Shown: piece after piece, positions 1 through 8,184 of the stretch
Numbering within the stretch: the first letter of the stretch is position 1
How the letters are laid out: every line of letters begins with the position of its first letter
NCBI GenBank assembly: GCA_964465145.1
Contig: CAYXJR010000086.1
Coordinates: forward strand, 1 to 16,927
From: JAUVKA01 sp964465145
GTDB lineage: Bacteria; Bacteroidota; Bacteroidia; Bacteroidales; UBA12481
DNA: 16,927 nt
Direction: 5' to 3'
Notes under the pieces: generated by a model
Database searches by the model: none
The model's input: the letters and a program-made list of their open reading frames with translations, nothing else
Told to the model about the DNA's origin: nothing
Made by a program: the position numbers and the translations under genes

Positions 1-31
1 ATATAGGCTTATATCATTGAATACCTGTTGT

Positions 32-532
32 TTAGTAAAGTAAAACCCGTTTTAAGGAAAAAGACCAGCTTCCATATAATCCTGTTTCAATATATTTCCC
101 CAGATAATTACCTCTTTTAGGATCAATGTTAAGACGTAAAAATATTGCGGGCTTCAGCGAGTTGATTTTGAATAATTCACGATCAGCAAAAATATCATCA
201 GGGTAATCTTCATGGTTGACCTTATACAGCTGATTAAAATATGCCGCACTCATCCCAGTACTCAGCATGGGATTAATTTTCAATTTGTAATGCACAAGTG
301 CCTCAAATTCACCGCTCCCGAGGAGTTTAACCGGATAAGCATGATTTTCACGATTATACATAAGACCATAGAAAAGCCTTGTTTCAAGAAAATGCCTTTT
401 ATTTTGACCGAATAGAGAATTCCCAGGAGAAGACTCCACTATCTCCTCCATCATTAACTGCTGGGCTGAAGCCAATCCTGATGAAAGCAGTAGTAAAAAT
501 ATCAATATATGAGGATACCATTTCTTGTACAT
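32..532 (-). CDS. Outer-membrane beta-barrel-like protein, probably prematurely ended
   Basis: A 166-residue protein with a clear N-terminal signal peptide (residues about 1-24, hydrophobic core then LASAQQ), so it is exported. The mature part is built of alternating polar/hydrophobic stretches ending in aromatic residues, such as HFLETRLFYGL and KYIETGLYGSWSFS, the pattern of outer-membrane beta strands. It is too short for a complete porin-like barrel. It ends abruptly after a strand-like segment, with a basic/hydrophobic tail LKRVLLY. The +1 frame beyond about position 48 is open to the window edge and reads GFYFTKQQVFNDISLY, a plausible next strand, so a frameshift is suspected. Its start codon overlaps the stop of the upstream protease gene (TGATG, 1 bp), which implies translational coupling. 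No specific family is recognised; the barrel assignment is by pattern only. Confidence 0.6.
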   Translation of the reverse strand: MYKKWYPHILIFLLLLSSGLASAQQLMMEEIVESSPGNSLFGQNKRHFLETRLFYGLMYNRENHAYPVKLLGSGEFEALVHYKLKINPMLSTGMSAAYFNQLYKVNHEDYPDDIFADRELFKINSLKPAIFLRLNIDPKRGNYLGKYIETGLYGSWSFSLKRVLLY

Positions 533-2124
533 CAGCTTAAGATTTTAAAAATTTGAAAGGATGCTTCTGTTCTTAAATAACAACTTTTAATATTCTCAGA
601 TTCCTTAATTTCGATAATTACCGGAAGTCCACTTTGGATTTGATATATCCCATAACGGACTATTTTGTCGTTGGCATCTCTTAAATTGAAGTATAAATAG
701 TGCCACTTGGTGGGATCCTTCAGTTCTTCGTCCTCAATTTCCACTTTTATTGAACCTGCCTCTGAGCTCACTTTGAGGGAGCTTTTTACTTCTGTTTTAT
801 TTTCCCCACCATTGGATAAAAGCTTGGATGCCTTAGGTATACCATATCCATGGGCAAAGTCGTAATATGGATATAAATGGCCGGATCTCTGAATCAGATC
901 AAATATTTCCATGTTATTCATTGAAGGGTTTAATTGCCAGGCACAGGCGGCAAACCCGGCAATGAGTGTAGCCGAGAAAGACGTTCCATAAAGGGTTTTC
1001 CATTTGCGGGGGCTTGCGGCCATGACTTTCCCTGATGCCACAACATTCGGTTTCAATGATCCCGACATATTTGGCCCGTAGGAGCTAAATTCGATGTGGA
1101 TCCCGGTGTCAGGATTAATTCCTCCAACGCTCAAAACACTATCAGCGTCTGCAGGAGTTACAGCATATTTCCAGTCTTTATTTCCATCATTGCCTATACA
1201 ATTGACAACCAGAATACCTTTACGTGCAGCAATATTTGCCGCTTTTGCCACCGGCGTATCGTGTCCTGTCATATCCCTGACAAAGTATCTGTGGTAAGTA
1301 TAGCCCAGAGAGGAGCTAATAATGTTCGCACCCATTTTATCTGCCCACTCAGCTGCCTGGATCCAATATAATTCTTCCTTCCATGGTTCACCTGATATTT
1401 CTGTCCGTGCCAGGAGAAATTTTGCATCTGGTGCTAGCCCGGTTGGCTGAAGGCCCGCATAGCCTGCAATGCACGAAAGGACAGCAGTTCCGTGAGCATT
1501 GTATTTGTATACATCAGTGGATTGTCTTGCAAAATCCCAGGTTGCAACAATTTGATTATTTTGATGGAGGTGCACGAAAGCAGGATGAGTATCAACTCCT
1601 GGAAACCCTCCGTCAAAAACGGCAATACAAATACCTTTTCCACTAAGGTTTTTTTCCCTTAGCAACTCTGCCTCATGCCAGGCTAATTGCTGTCTTGCTA
1701 ATTCCTCATCAGGCAAATCATAAAAGGCAGGAATTACTTGGGCCTGAACCAAACCTGTTGAAAAGGAAGGCTGAATATCCTTTATAAAGGGAAATCTGCT
1801 GATTTCCTGTAACTGATCCTCAGAGGCTATTACAAGCGCAGCATTCAGCCACCTGCTTGAACCACAAAGTTCAACGCAATAATGAGATATAATACTAAGA
1901 TACTCTTCCTTAACAGGTAAATCGGTCTGATCAAATGGGCCAATACCCAAGGCGGCGCGTCGTTCAAGTGCAGGAGCAGAAAAATATTCCTGTGGGGGAG
2001 TATTAACTTCTCCTTTTCCGGAAAAATATATCCAGACCGGATTTTTCTCCTGGGAATAGCTATTTGAATAACAGCTTCCAGCCAGGCACATTAATGATAC
2101 AAGCAGTAATCTCGGTATTGTCAC
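532..2124 (-). CDS. Secreted subtilisin-like serine protease (peptidase family S8)
   Basis: A 530-residue protease that should hydrolyse peptide bonds outside the cytoplasm. Residues 1-25 form a signal peptide; LAGSC at 14-18 is a weak lipobox, so a lipoprotein is possible but not convincing. Residues about 30-125 resemble an inhibitor-like propeptide. The S8 catalytic triad is intact: Asp171 (AVFDGG), His211 (NAHGTAV) and Ser382 (GTSFSA), with the oxyanion Asn312 (IGNDGN). After the catalytic domain (about 160-435) comes a C-terminal beta-rich region (about 445-530) whose layout faintly recalls a type IX secretion sorting domain. It sits 8 bp after the PafA-like gene and overlaps the barrel gene by 1 bp, so all are probably made together. 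Substrate is unknown. The family call is secure. Confidence 0.93.
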   Translation of the reverse strand: MTIPRLLLVSLMCLAGSCYSNSYSQEKNPVWIYFSGKGEVNTPPQEYFSAPALERRAALGIGPFDQTDLPVKEEYLSIISHYCVELCGSSRWLNAALVIASEDQLQEISRFPFIKDIQPSFSTGLVQAQVIPAFYDLPDEELARQQLAWHEAELLREKNLSGKGICIAVFDGGFPGVDTHPAFVHLHQNNQIVATWDFARQSTDVYKYNAHGTAVLSCIAGYAGLQPTGLAPDAKFLLARTEISGEPWKEELYWIQAAEWADKMGANIISSSLGYTYHRYFVRDMTGHDTPVAKAANIAARKGILVVNCIGNDGNKDWKYAVTPADADSVLSVGGINPDTGIHIEFSSYGPNMSGSLKPNVVASGKVMAASPRKWKTLYGTSFSATLIAGFAACAWQLNPSMNNMEIFDLIQRSGHLYPYYDFAHGYGIPKASKLLSNGGENKTEVKSSLKVSSEAGSIKVEIEDEELKDPTKWHYLYFNLRDANDKIVRYGIYQIQSGLPVIIEIKESENIKSCYLRTEASFQIFKILS

Positions 2125-2132
2125 TTTGTTAG

Positions 2133-3782
2133 CTACGGGTTATTAAACAAGTGATATAATGATGTACCTGTCCCGGAAATAGGAAAAGTAATTCTCAAAA
2201 GACGAATGAGGGTCGAAGAAATATCCTGGATGTTGGTCCTCGCCTGAATTGTTTTGTGTGAAATACCCATACCCCACCAAATCAAGGGGATCCTGGTATC
2301 ATAGGGGTATATTGATTGAAAGTCGGCCACCTGCTCGCCGTCCTCAATCCAACCTGGTTTTAAAATAATGGAAATATCTCCTGATCTGCTGGGATAGAAG
2401 CTATTTTGAATTACAGACCCCTCAGGATTTATTATGGACGTATTGATCATGCGATCAGTTGGCAGGGCACTAGCTACTCCATCAAATTGATTTAAAAACC
2501 TGGCAGTTTTTTCCTGAATTTCAGGTAATGAAATTTCATTTTGGTCCACAAGGGTTTGATCCAGATATAGTTGCTGGTTCATGTAACTCTCCACCCATAA
2601 GTTTTCACCATAGATGGCGCTCAGGTAGGAATTAGTCAGGGCTACTGCATTTAGTGATCTGAATCTGCCTGCCGGCAAGCCCTTGCTGGCAGCATAATCA
2701 ACATTCCAGCTGCTCCCATGGGTAGCGGTAAAAAAAACCACAACATTATCTTTTCCCACACGCTCTTCTAAAACATTTAGAAGCCAGCCAATTTCTGCGT
2801 CTAATCTAATTACCGCATCCATTACTTCACGGCTTTCAGGTCCAAATCTCTTAATTAGGCCAGATATTGCTGAGTAAGATACCATTAAGAGGTCTGGGTC
2901 TTTGTCCATGCCAAGCCTTTCATTATAAATAGCCGCAATAGCCATTTCAGTTGTAAGGCTGTTTCCGGCAGGGGTGCTCAGCAGAACCTCATAATCCTGG
3001 TTAAGGCTGGCTTTTTTTAGCCTTTGCATTTTATAGGGAAACAGTTTAAAATCTTCGTAAAACCCGATTTCAAATTTCTGATTATCCGGATGACAATTAG
3101 AATAGGCTGATTCTGAAAGATAAAGATCCCAATCCTTTGATATCATATCATCAGGTCGACTCTTATTATTGAAATTAACTACCCAGTTTGGAAGGGATTG
3201 AGAAAAAGCTGAACTAGTTATCCAGTTCCCTGATGAGGTGTCAAACCAGTAACAACCATCAACAAGATGACCAGCCATGAGTATGGCTGCATCAGGGTTT
3301 AAGGAAATACTGATCACTTTTGAGTCTGAGAAAGAAGAACTTTTCAGGGCATCACCAAAAGTTGGTGTTAGCATTTGCCTGGGGCTGTGTTTTCCCTGCT
3401 GACTATTTGACCCAATAGTATGGGCCTGGAAATCCTGGGTGCTTCTGGTTTCTTCCTGCCTTAGACGATTATACCAGGAATCTGCAATTATACCATGCTG
3501 GTAAGGAGTAGCACCCGTTGAAAGGCTGGCATGGGAAGATCCGGTACCTGCCAGGTAATGATTCAGCCAGGTATTTTCAAAGGAGGTTCCCTGGTCTACA
3601 AGTTTTCTTAAGCCGTCTTTCCCAAGATATTCCCAATATTTTTCTATCCAGTCATATCCCATTGGATCTGCTACAATTCCTACAACCAACTTTGGAATTG
3701 TGCCAGGGGTTTGTCCAAAAAGAAGAGAAGTACCAGAAAGTCCTATAATAATATATAAAGTTATATATAAGATTTTTTTCAT
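2133..3782 (-). CDS. PafA-type alkaline phosphatase superfamily protein, probably a pseudoenzyme
   Basis: A 549-residue exported protein (signal peptide about 1-24, ending LLFGQ). The fold signature of PafA-like phosphatases is clear: KLVVGIVADPM (31-41), a nucleophile loop GTGSSHASLSTG (79-90), TPYQHGII (92-99), ISISLN (157-162) and YDTRIPLIWWG (494-504). Measured by eye against PafA of Elizabethkingia, the Thr nucleophile (T80), one Asp (D39) and one His (H355) remain. The other zinc ligands are changed: Asp305 to S307, His309 to K311, Asp352 to T354, His486 to R497. The substrate-binding pair Lys162/Arg164 appears as N162/D164, and Asn100 as Asp101. Phosphatase activity is therefore unlikely; a binding or scaffold role is inferred. 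It lies 9 bp after ychF and 8 bp before the protease. Family membership is secure, loss of activity is inferred. Confidence 0.88.
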   Translation of the reverse strand: MKKILYITLYIIIGLSGTSLLFGQTPGTIPKLVVGIVADPMGYDWIEKYWEYLGKDGLRKLVDQGTSFENTWLNHYLAGTGSSHASLSTGATPYQHGIIADSWYNRLRQEETRSTQDFQAHTIGSNSQQGKHSPRQMLTPTFGDALKSSSFSDSKVISISLNPDAAILMAGHLVDGCYWFDTSSGNWITSSAFSQSLPNWVVNFNNKSRPDDMISKDWDLYLSESAYSNCHPDNQKFEIGFYEDFKLFPYKMQRLKKASLNQDYEVLLSTPAGNSLTTEMAIAAIYNERLGMDKDPDLLMVSYSAISGLIKRFGPESREVMDAVIRLDAEIGWLLNVLEERVGKDNVVVFFTATHGSSWNVDYAASKGLPAGRFRSLNAVALTNSYLSAIYGENLWVESYMNQQLYLDQTLVDQNEISLPEIQEKTARFLNQFDGVASALPTDRMINTSIINPEGSVIQNSFYPSRSGDISIILKPGWIEDGEQVADFQSIYPYDTRIPLIWWGMGISHKTIQARTNIQDISSTLIRLLRITFPISGTGTSLYHLFNNP

Positions 3783-3791
3783 TTAACAGTT

Positions 3792-4889
3792 CTATACATT
3801 AAAACGAATGTGAAGTATATCTCCATCACCTACCAGGTAGTTTTTTCCTTCTATCGCCAGTTTTCCATTGTCCCGGCATGCTGCTTCAGATCTTAGGTTA
3901 ATGAAATCAGAGAATTTCATTACCTCAGCTCTGATGAAGCCTCTTTGAAGGTCGCTATGAATTACTCCCGCCGCTTCCGGTGCAGTCATTCCCTTCCTGA
4001 TTGTCCAGGCTTTAATCTCTTTTGGCCCGGCAGTAAAAAATGTTTGAAGATTGAGCAGGTGATAAGCCGACCTGATAAGTTTGTTGACTCCGGGTTCTTC
4101 CAAACCGATATCATTCAGGAATAAAATCCTGTCATCTTCGTCTTCCAACTCAGCAATTTCCGACTCCATCTGCCCCGCAATTATCAATACCTCAGAATCT
4201 TCTGTCTGAACAGCCTTATGCACCTCCTCAACATATCGATTTCCATTCTTTGCTGATTTTTCATCAACATTACAAACGTAAATGACGGGCTTAAGAGTAA
4301 GAAGAAGCAAGTCAGATATAATTTCCTTGTCAGATTCTGACAAATCCAGGGTCCTGAGGTTTTGAAGATCTTCAAGATGATCCTTTATTCGTTGGAGTGA
4401 TTCGATGGCTGGTTTTGCCTTTTTGTCTCCCGTCTTTATGAGCTTTTCCCATTTCTGAATTCGCTTATCGACCGATTCCAGATCTTTGACCTGCAATTCA
4501 AAGTCGATCGTTTCCTTATCTCTCACGGGGTCTACTGTTTCATCAATATGAACGAGGTTTACATCATCAAAACAACGAAGCACATGAATAAGGGCATCAC
4601 AATTTCTTATGTCGGACAGAAAACTATTTCCAACCCCTTCGCCTTTACTCGATCCCTTGGTCAGCCCGGGGATATCCACAATTTCCAGGCTGGTAGGAAC
4701 GATACGTGCAGAATTGATGATTTCATCTATCATTGTTAGTCTTGGATCCGGAACTTTTATCTGGCCCAGGTTAGATTTATTAGTGCTGAAAGCAAAATTG
4801 CTGGTTTCAACTTTATTTTCTGAAATGCAATTAAATATGGTTGTTTTACCGATGTTGGTAATCCCTATTATCCCGCATTGTAGACCCAT
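3792..4889 (-). CDS. ychF: Ribosome-associated ATPase YchF (OLA1/Obg family)
   Basis: A cytoplasmic P-loop NTPase of 365 residues, the normal YchF length. Family members bind ribosomes, prefer ATP over GTP and act in translation and oxidative-stress responses. Visible parts: Walker A GITNIGKT (9-16), switch II DIPGLTKGSSKGEG (72-85), a helical coiled-coil insertion (about 125-200), NVDE (207-210) in place of the GTPase NKxD as is normal for YchF, and a C-terminal TGS domain (about 280-365) ending GDGDILHIRFNV. The N-terminal switch I region is more divergent than usual: STNKSN at 35-40 where family members commonly have a TIEPN-type sequence, and IT where LP normally precedes the P-loop Asn. 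It heads the four-gene minus-strand operon and has its own -7 promoter element 22 bp upstream. Confidence 0.95.
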   Translation of the reverse strand: MGLQCGIIGITNIGKTTIFNCISENKVETSNFAFSTNKSNLGQIKVPDPRLTMIDEIINSARIVPTSLEIVDIPGLTKGSSKGEGVGNSFLSDIRNCDALIHVLRCFDDVNLVHIDETVDPVRDKETIDFELQVKDLESVDKRIQKWEKLIKTGDKKAKPAIESLQRIKDHLEDLQNLRTLDLSESDKEIISDLLLLTLKPVIYVCNVDEKSAKNGNRYVEEVHKAVQTEDSEVLIIAGQMESEIAELEDEDDRILFLNDIGLEEPGVNKLIRSAYHLLNLQTFFTAGPKEIKAWTIRKGMTAPEAAGVIHSDLQRGFIRAEVMKFSDFINLRSEAACRDNGKLAIEGKNYLVGDGDILHIRFNV

Positions 4890-4911
4890 AATAATTAATT
4901 TTTGCCGCTAA

Positions 4912-4919
4912 CAAAGGTA
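4912..4919 (-). promoter_or_regulatory. Bacteroidota -7 promoter element for the ychF operon
   Basis: On the minus strand this reads TACCTTTG, an exact match to the TAnnTTTG -7 element. It ends 22 bp before the ychF ATG, giving a short predicted leader of about 15-18 nt. No TTG is seen at the expected -33 distance, so the call rests on the -7 element and its placement. Confidence 0.6.
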
Positions 4920-5025
4920 CAAAATTTAGCAAGTTGAAATTGTTCTGATTTTGCAGTATTAACCAGACCAAAAAATCCGGCAGAAAACAGTATTTTCGTC
5001 CTAAATCTGAATAATCCAGATTATC

Positions 5026-7080
5026 ATGTATAAAGACTACAAAGTAATTGACCGGGCAGCTGATAATATTCGCATTCTTTCCGCTGCTATGGTTGAAAAA
5101 GCCAAATCCGGTCATCCTGGTGGAGCTATGGGAGGAGCTGATTTCATTAATATTTTGTTTTCAGAATTTTTAAATTATAACCCGGACGATTTGACCTGGC
5201 CTTTCAGGGATCGTTTTTTCCTTGATCCTGGTCATATGTCACCCATGTTATACGCAGTATTGTCTCTGTGTGGAAATTATTCGCTGGATGAACTCTCTGA
5301 ATTCAGGCAATGGGGCAGTTCCACACCTGGTCATCCCGAGCTCGATATTAGACGTGGTGTAGAAAACACAAGTGGCCCGCTGGGCCAGGGACATACTATT
5401 GCAGTAGGTGCTGCGATCACAGAACGTTTTTTGGCTCACCGGTTCGGTGAATGGACTAAGCATAACATCTACACATTTATATCCGACGGAGGTATTCAGG
5501 AAGAAATTTCGCAAGGAGCTGGAAGGATCGCTGGTTTTCTTGGTTTGGGAAACCTTATCATGTTTTTTGATTCGAACTCTATCCAATTATCAACGGCCAC
5601 CAATGCTGTGACTTCAGAGGACACGGCTGCTAAATATAAGGCTTGGGGGTGGCATGTTATCAGTATTGACGGTAATGATCAACAGCAAATCAGGAATGCC
5701 CTGTCAGAAGCAGTTGCCTTTGAAGAAAAACCAGTCCTGATCATCGGTCATACAATAATGGGAAAGGGATGCGTTGATGAAAATGGCAAATCATTTGAAA
5801 GCCAGAGTGCCACCCACGGTCAGCCGATCTCAAAAGCAGGAGCCTCCTTCCCAAAGACTGTTGAAAACCTGGGGGGTATTGCGGAAAAGGCGATTTCAAT
5901 TTTCGATGACGTTCAGGAATATTATGATAAAATCCGGCTGAAGAAATTGGAGAAATTCAGTGAGCGGAAGATGATTGAAGATAATTGGCGTTGGGAAAAT
6001 CCTGAGCTATCAGCCAAGCTTGATTCTTGGCTGGAAGGCACATTGCCCAAGCTGGATTTTTCATCAGTGGAACATAAACCTGGGATTGCCTCCCGGGCAG
6101 CATCCGGAAATGTTCTTGCAATGTTGGCTGGTAAAGTTGAGAATATGATTGTGATGTCGGCAGACCTGGCTAATTCTGATAAAACAGATTCATTCTTAAA
6201 AAAAAGTAGGGCTTTTAAACATCAGGATTTCAGTGGAGCATTTTTCCATGCAGGAGTATCTGAACTGACAATGACAGCTTTGGCTAACGGAATGGCTTTG
6301 CACGGTGGGGTTTCTGTTGCCTGCGGAACTTTTTTTGTTTTTTCGGATTACATGAAACCGGCAGTACGCCTTGCTGCTTTAATGGAGCTCCCGGTAATAT
6401 ATATCTGGACACATGATGCATTCCGGGTTGGGGAAGATGGTCCAACACACCAACCTGTGGAGCATGAGGCACAGATCCGCTTAATGGAGCGATTGAAGAA
6501 CCATTCAGGGATTCCTTCAGTTCTGGTATTACGGCCTGCAGACTCTGCAGAAACCTCGGTGGCCTGGAAGATGGCCATGGAAAATCGAAGGAGCCCCACA
6601 GCATTGTTATTGTCGCGCCAAAATATCCCGGATTTACCTGCAAAAGAAGGTTCTAACCGATTTTTAGATTCATTAGGTGCGGGAAAAGGCGGGTATATTA
6701 TAATGAAGCCAGAGAAAAAGCCTGATCTGATATTAGTGGGAAACGGTTCAGAAGTTTCAACCCTTTACTCAGCTGCAATTGAGTTGAATAATAAGTATGG
6801 AATCGAGGTGCAGGTAGCATCTGTTCCTTCTGAAGGACTTTTCAGGCTTCAGGATACAAGCTATCAACAAAAAGTGCTTCCCCCGGGAATTCCAACCCTC
6901 GGACTAACAGCGGGTTTACCAGTGACTCTGGAAGCTTTGACAGGGAGTGGAGGGTTTGTCATGGGGTTGGATCATTTCGGATATTCGGCTCCAGCTGAGG
7001 TTTTGGATCAACAATTTGGATTTACTCCTGAAAAGGTTGTTAGTGAAGTCTTAAGCCTTTTCCCTGGTTTCAGGAATTAA
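5026..7080 (+). CDS. tkt: Transketolase
   Basis: A complete 684-residue, thiamine-diphosphate-dependent transketolase that moves two-carbon ketol units between sugar phosphates in the non-oxidative pentose phosphate pathway, in the cytoplasm. Seen: SGHPGGAMGGAD (28-39), GPLGQG (117-122), the ThDP/Mg motif as SDGGIQEEIS (153-162) followed by FFDSNSIQLS, and the second-domain catalytic Glu413 in AGVSELTM. VGEDGPTHQPVEHEAQIRLM (468-487) is the phosphate-binding loop region. The C-terminal domain covers about 540-684. SDG instead of GDG is the usual form in this phylum and not a defect. It starts at the first ATG before YKDYKVIDRAADNIR. It is divergent from ychF across a 136-bp gap; I found no convincing plus-strand promoter there. 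Confidence 0.97.
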   Translation: MYKDYKVIDRAADNIRILSAAMVEKAKSGHPGGAMGGADFINILFSEFLNYNPDDLTWPFRDRFFLDPGHMSPMLYAVLSLCGNYSLDELSEFRQWGSSTPGHPELDIRRGVENTSGPLGQGHTIAVGAAITERFLAHRFGEWTKHNIYTFISDGGIQEEISQGAGRIAGFLGLGNLIMFFDSNSIQLSTATNAVTSEDTAAKYKAWGWHVISIDGNDQQQIRNALSEAVAFEEKPVLIIGHTIMGKGCVDENGKSFESQSATHGQPISKAGASFPKTVENLGGIAEKAISIFDDVQEYYDKIRLKKLEKFSERKMIEDNWRWENPELSAKLDSWLEGTLPKLDFSSVEHKPGIASRAASGNVLAMLAGKVENMIVMSADLANSDKTDSFLKKSRAFKHQDFSGAFFHAGVSELTMTALANGMALHGGVSVACGTFFVFSDYMKPAVRLAALMELPVIYIWTHDAFRVGEDGPTHQPVEHEAQIRLMERLKNHSGIPSVLVLRPADSAETSVAWKMAMENRRSPTALLLSRQNIPDLPAKEGSNRFLDSLGAGKGGYIIMKPEKKPDLILVGNGSEVSTLYSAAIELNNKYGIEVQVASVPSEGLFRLQDTSYQQKVLPPGIPTLGLTAGLPVTLEALTGSGGFVMGLDHFGYSAPAEVLDQQFGFTPEKVVSEVLSLFPGFRN

Positions 7081-7124
7081 ACTATTCTCCTCACCCGGGA
7101 TCAAATATATATTAATCTAACTTG

Positions 7125-7673
7125 ATGGATGAGATCTCAGATCATCAGATTCTGACATTGTTCCGTAGAAAAGGCGAGGCTGAAAAGGCCTTTGGAATGT
7201 TATTGGATAAATACCAGGAGAGGACCTATTGGCATATTCGAAAGATAGTACTCCATCATGAGGATGCTAATGATGTTTTGCAAAACACATACATTAAAAT
7301 CTGGAAAGGACTGAAAGGTTTCAGAGGTGATTCGGAATTATTTACATGGTTGTATAGAATTGCTACCAATGAGGCTCTTTCTTTTTTAAAGCAAAAATCT
7401 AATAAAACCGGAAGAAACATCGAAGATCCTGATATGACCTTAAGCAATCGCCTCCTTGCCGATGATTACTTTGATGGTGATGTTATACAATTAAAGTTGC
7501 AGATTGCAGTATCTCAACTTCCTTATAAGCAGAGACTGGTATTTCAAATGAAGTATTTTGAAAATATGAAGTATGAAAAGATGTCGGCTATTTTGGACAC
7601 GAGTGTCGGGGCGCTTAAAGCATCCTATCATCATGCTGTAAAAAAAATCAAGGCAGGATTGACAGAAGATTAA
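7125..7673 (+). CDS. RNA polymerase ECF-type sigma factor
   Basis: An extracytoplasmic-function sigma factor of 182 residues that would direct RNA polymerase to a small stress regulon. Sigma region 2 lies at about 24-92 (HEDANDVLQNTYIKIW, then FTWLYRIATNEALSFL) and region 4 at about 125-177 (LPYKQRLVFQMKYFENMKYEKMS then a helix-turn-helix). Regions 1.1 and 3 are absent, as expected for ECF factors. The reading frame could start at a TTG three bases earlier, but ATG at 7125 is the natural choice. It lies 44 bp after transketolase and 43 bp before a small one-TM protein that is probably its anti-sigma factor. ECF subgroup is not determined. Confidence 0.93.
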   Translation: MDEISDHQILTLFRRKGEAEKAFGMLLDKYQERTYWHIRKIVLHHEDANDVLQNTYIKIWKGLKGFRGDSELFTWLYRIATNEALSFLKQKSNKTGRNIEDPDMTLSNRLLADDYFDGDVIQLKLQIAVSQLPYKQRLVFQMKYFENMKYEKMSAILDTSVGALKASYHHAVKKIKAGLTED

Positions 7674-7716
7674 ACCTTCAACTGTATTTTACGTCAAATT
7701 AATAGTTTACGAGATA

Positions 7717-8184
7717 ATGATGATACCTGAAAATAACGATAAAATATTCTTCGAAGGCGCTAAAGAAAATCCTTTCCTGGTTCCTTCCGGATACTTTGCA
7801 GAATCACGGGCACAAATTATGGAAAAAATTGCCAAAGAAGTTGATGCCCAACCTGTGAAGGGATATAGTCTTCGACCAAGATTGCTGTGGGTGAGCGGAA
7901 TAGCAGCCAGCCTATTGATCGGATTGCTGCTTTTTCAGAATTTGATTTATAAACCATATCGGGATACTAAAATAGCCCAGGAGCTCAATTGGTTTATTAA
8001 TTATGCCGGATCCGATTTGAACGAAGTAACACTAGCTTCTTATTTCGCCGAAAAAGGGATTAGCCTTGACGACCCATTGGATGAAACATTAGACATAGAG
8101 AGATCCAGCCTTCTGGAGATGACCGATTATGATGAATTGTTTATAATTGAAGAGTGGATAAATATTGAAAAGCAAAAGAAATGA
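7717..8184 (+). CDS. Small single-pass membrane protein, probable anti-sigma factor
   Basis: A 155-residue protein with one transmembrane segment at about 56-77 (LLWVSGIAASLLIGLLLFQNL) and no signal peptide. The N-terminal half, with NPFLVPSGYF at 18-27, would face the cytoplasm, and the acidic C-terminal half the periplasm. The N-P-F-x-x-P-x-G-Y-F motif followed by one membrane helix is typical of small proteins encoded right after ECF sigma genes in this phylum, where they are thought to hold the sigma factor inactive. No zinc-binding HxxxCxxC motif is present. It overlaps the next gene by 4 bp (ATGA). The function is inferred from position and layout. Two adjacent ATGs (7717, 7720) are equally possible starts. 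Confidence 0.68.
   Translation: MMIPENNDKIFFEGAKENPFLVPSGYFAESRAQIMEKIAKEVDAQPVKGYSLRPRLLWVSGIAASLLIGLLLFQNLIYKPYRDTKIAQELNWFINYAGSDLNEVTLASYFAEKGISLDDPLDETLDIERSSLLEMTDYDELFIIEEWINIEKQKK

Noticed and set aside
4260..4275. Missing NKxD motif in YchF as a lost nucleotide specificity
   Set aside because: YchF proteins normally have a different sequence here (NVDE-type), linked to ATP preference.
4986..5000. TATTTTCG before transketolase as its -7 element
   Set aside because: One mismatch to consensus and no TTG at the right distance; not strong enough to list.
5482..5500. Transketolase ThDP motif SDG instead of GDG as a damaged active site
   Set aside because: SDGGIQEEIS is, to my knowledge, the usual form in Bacteroidota transketolases, and all other motifs are intact.
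7681..7716. TAGTTTAC before the anti-sigma-like gene as its own promoter
   Set aside because: It differs from TAnnTTTG at two positions and has no TTG at -33; co-transcription with the sigma gene is simpler.
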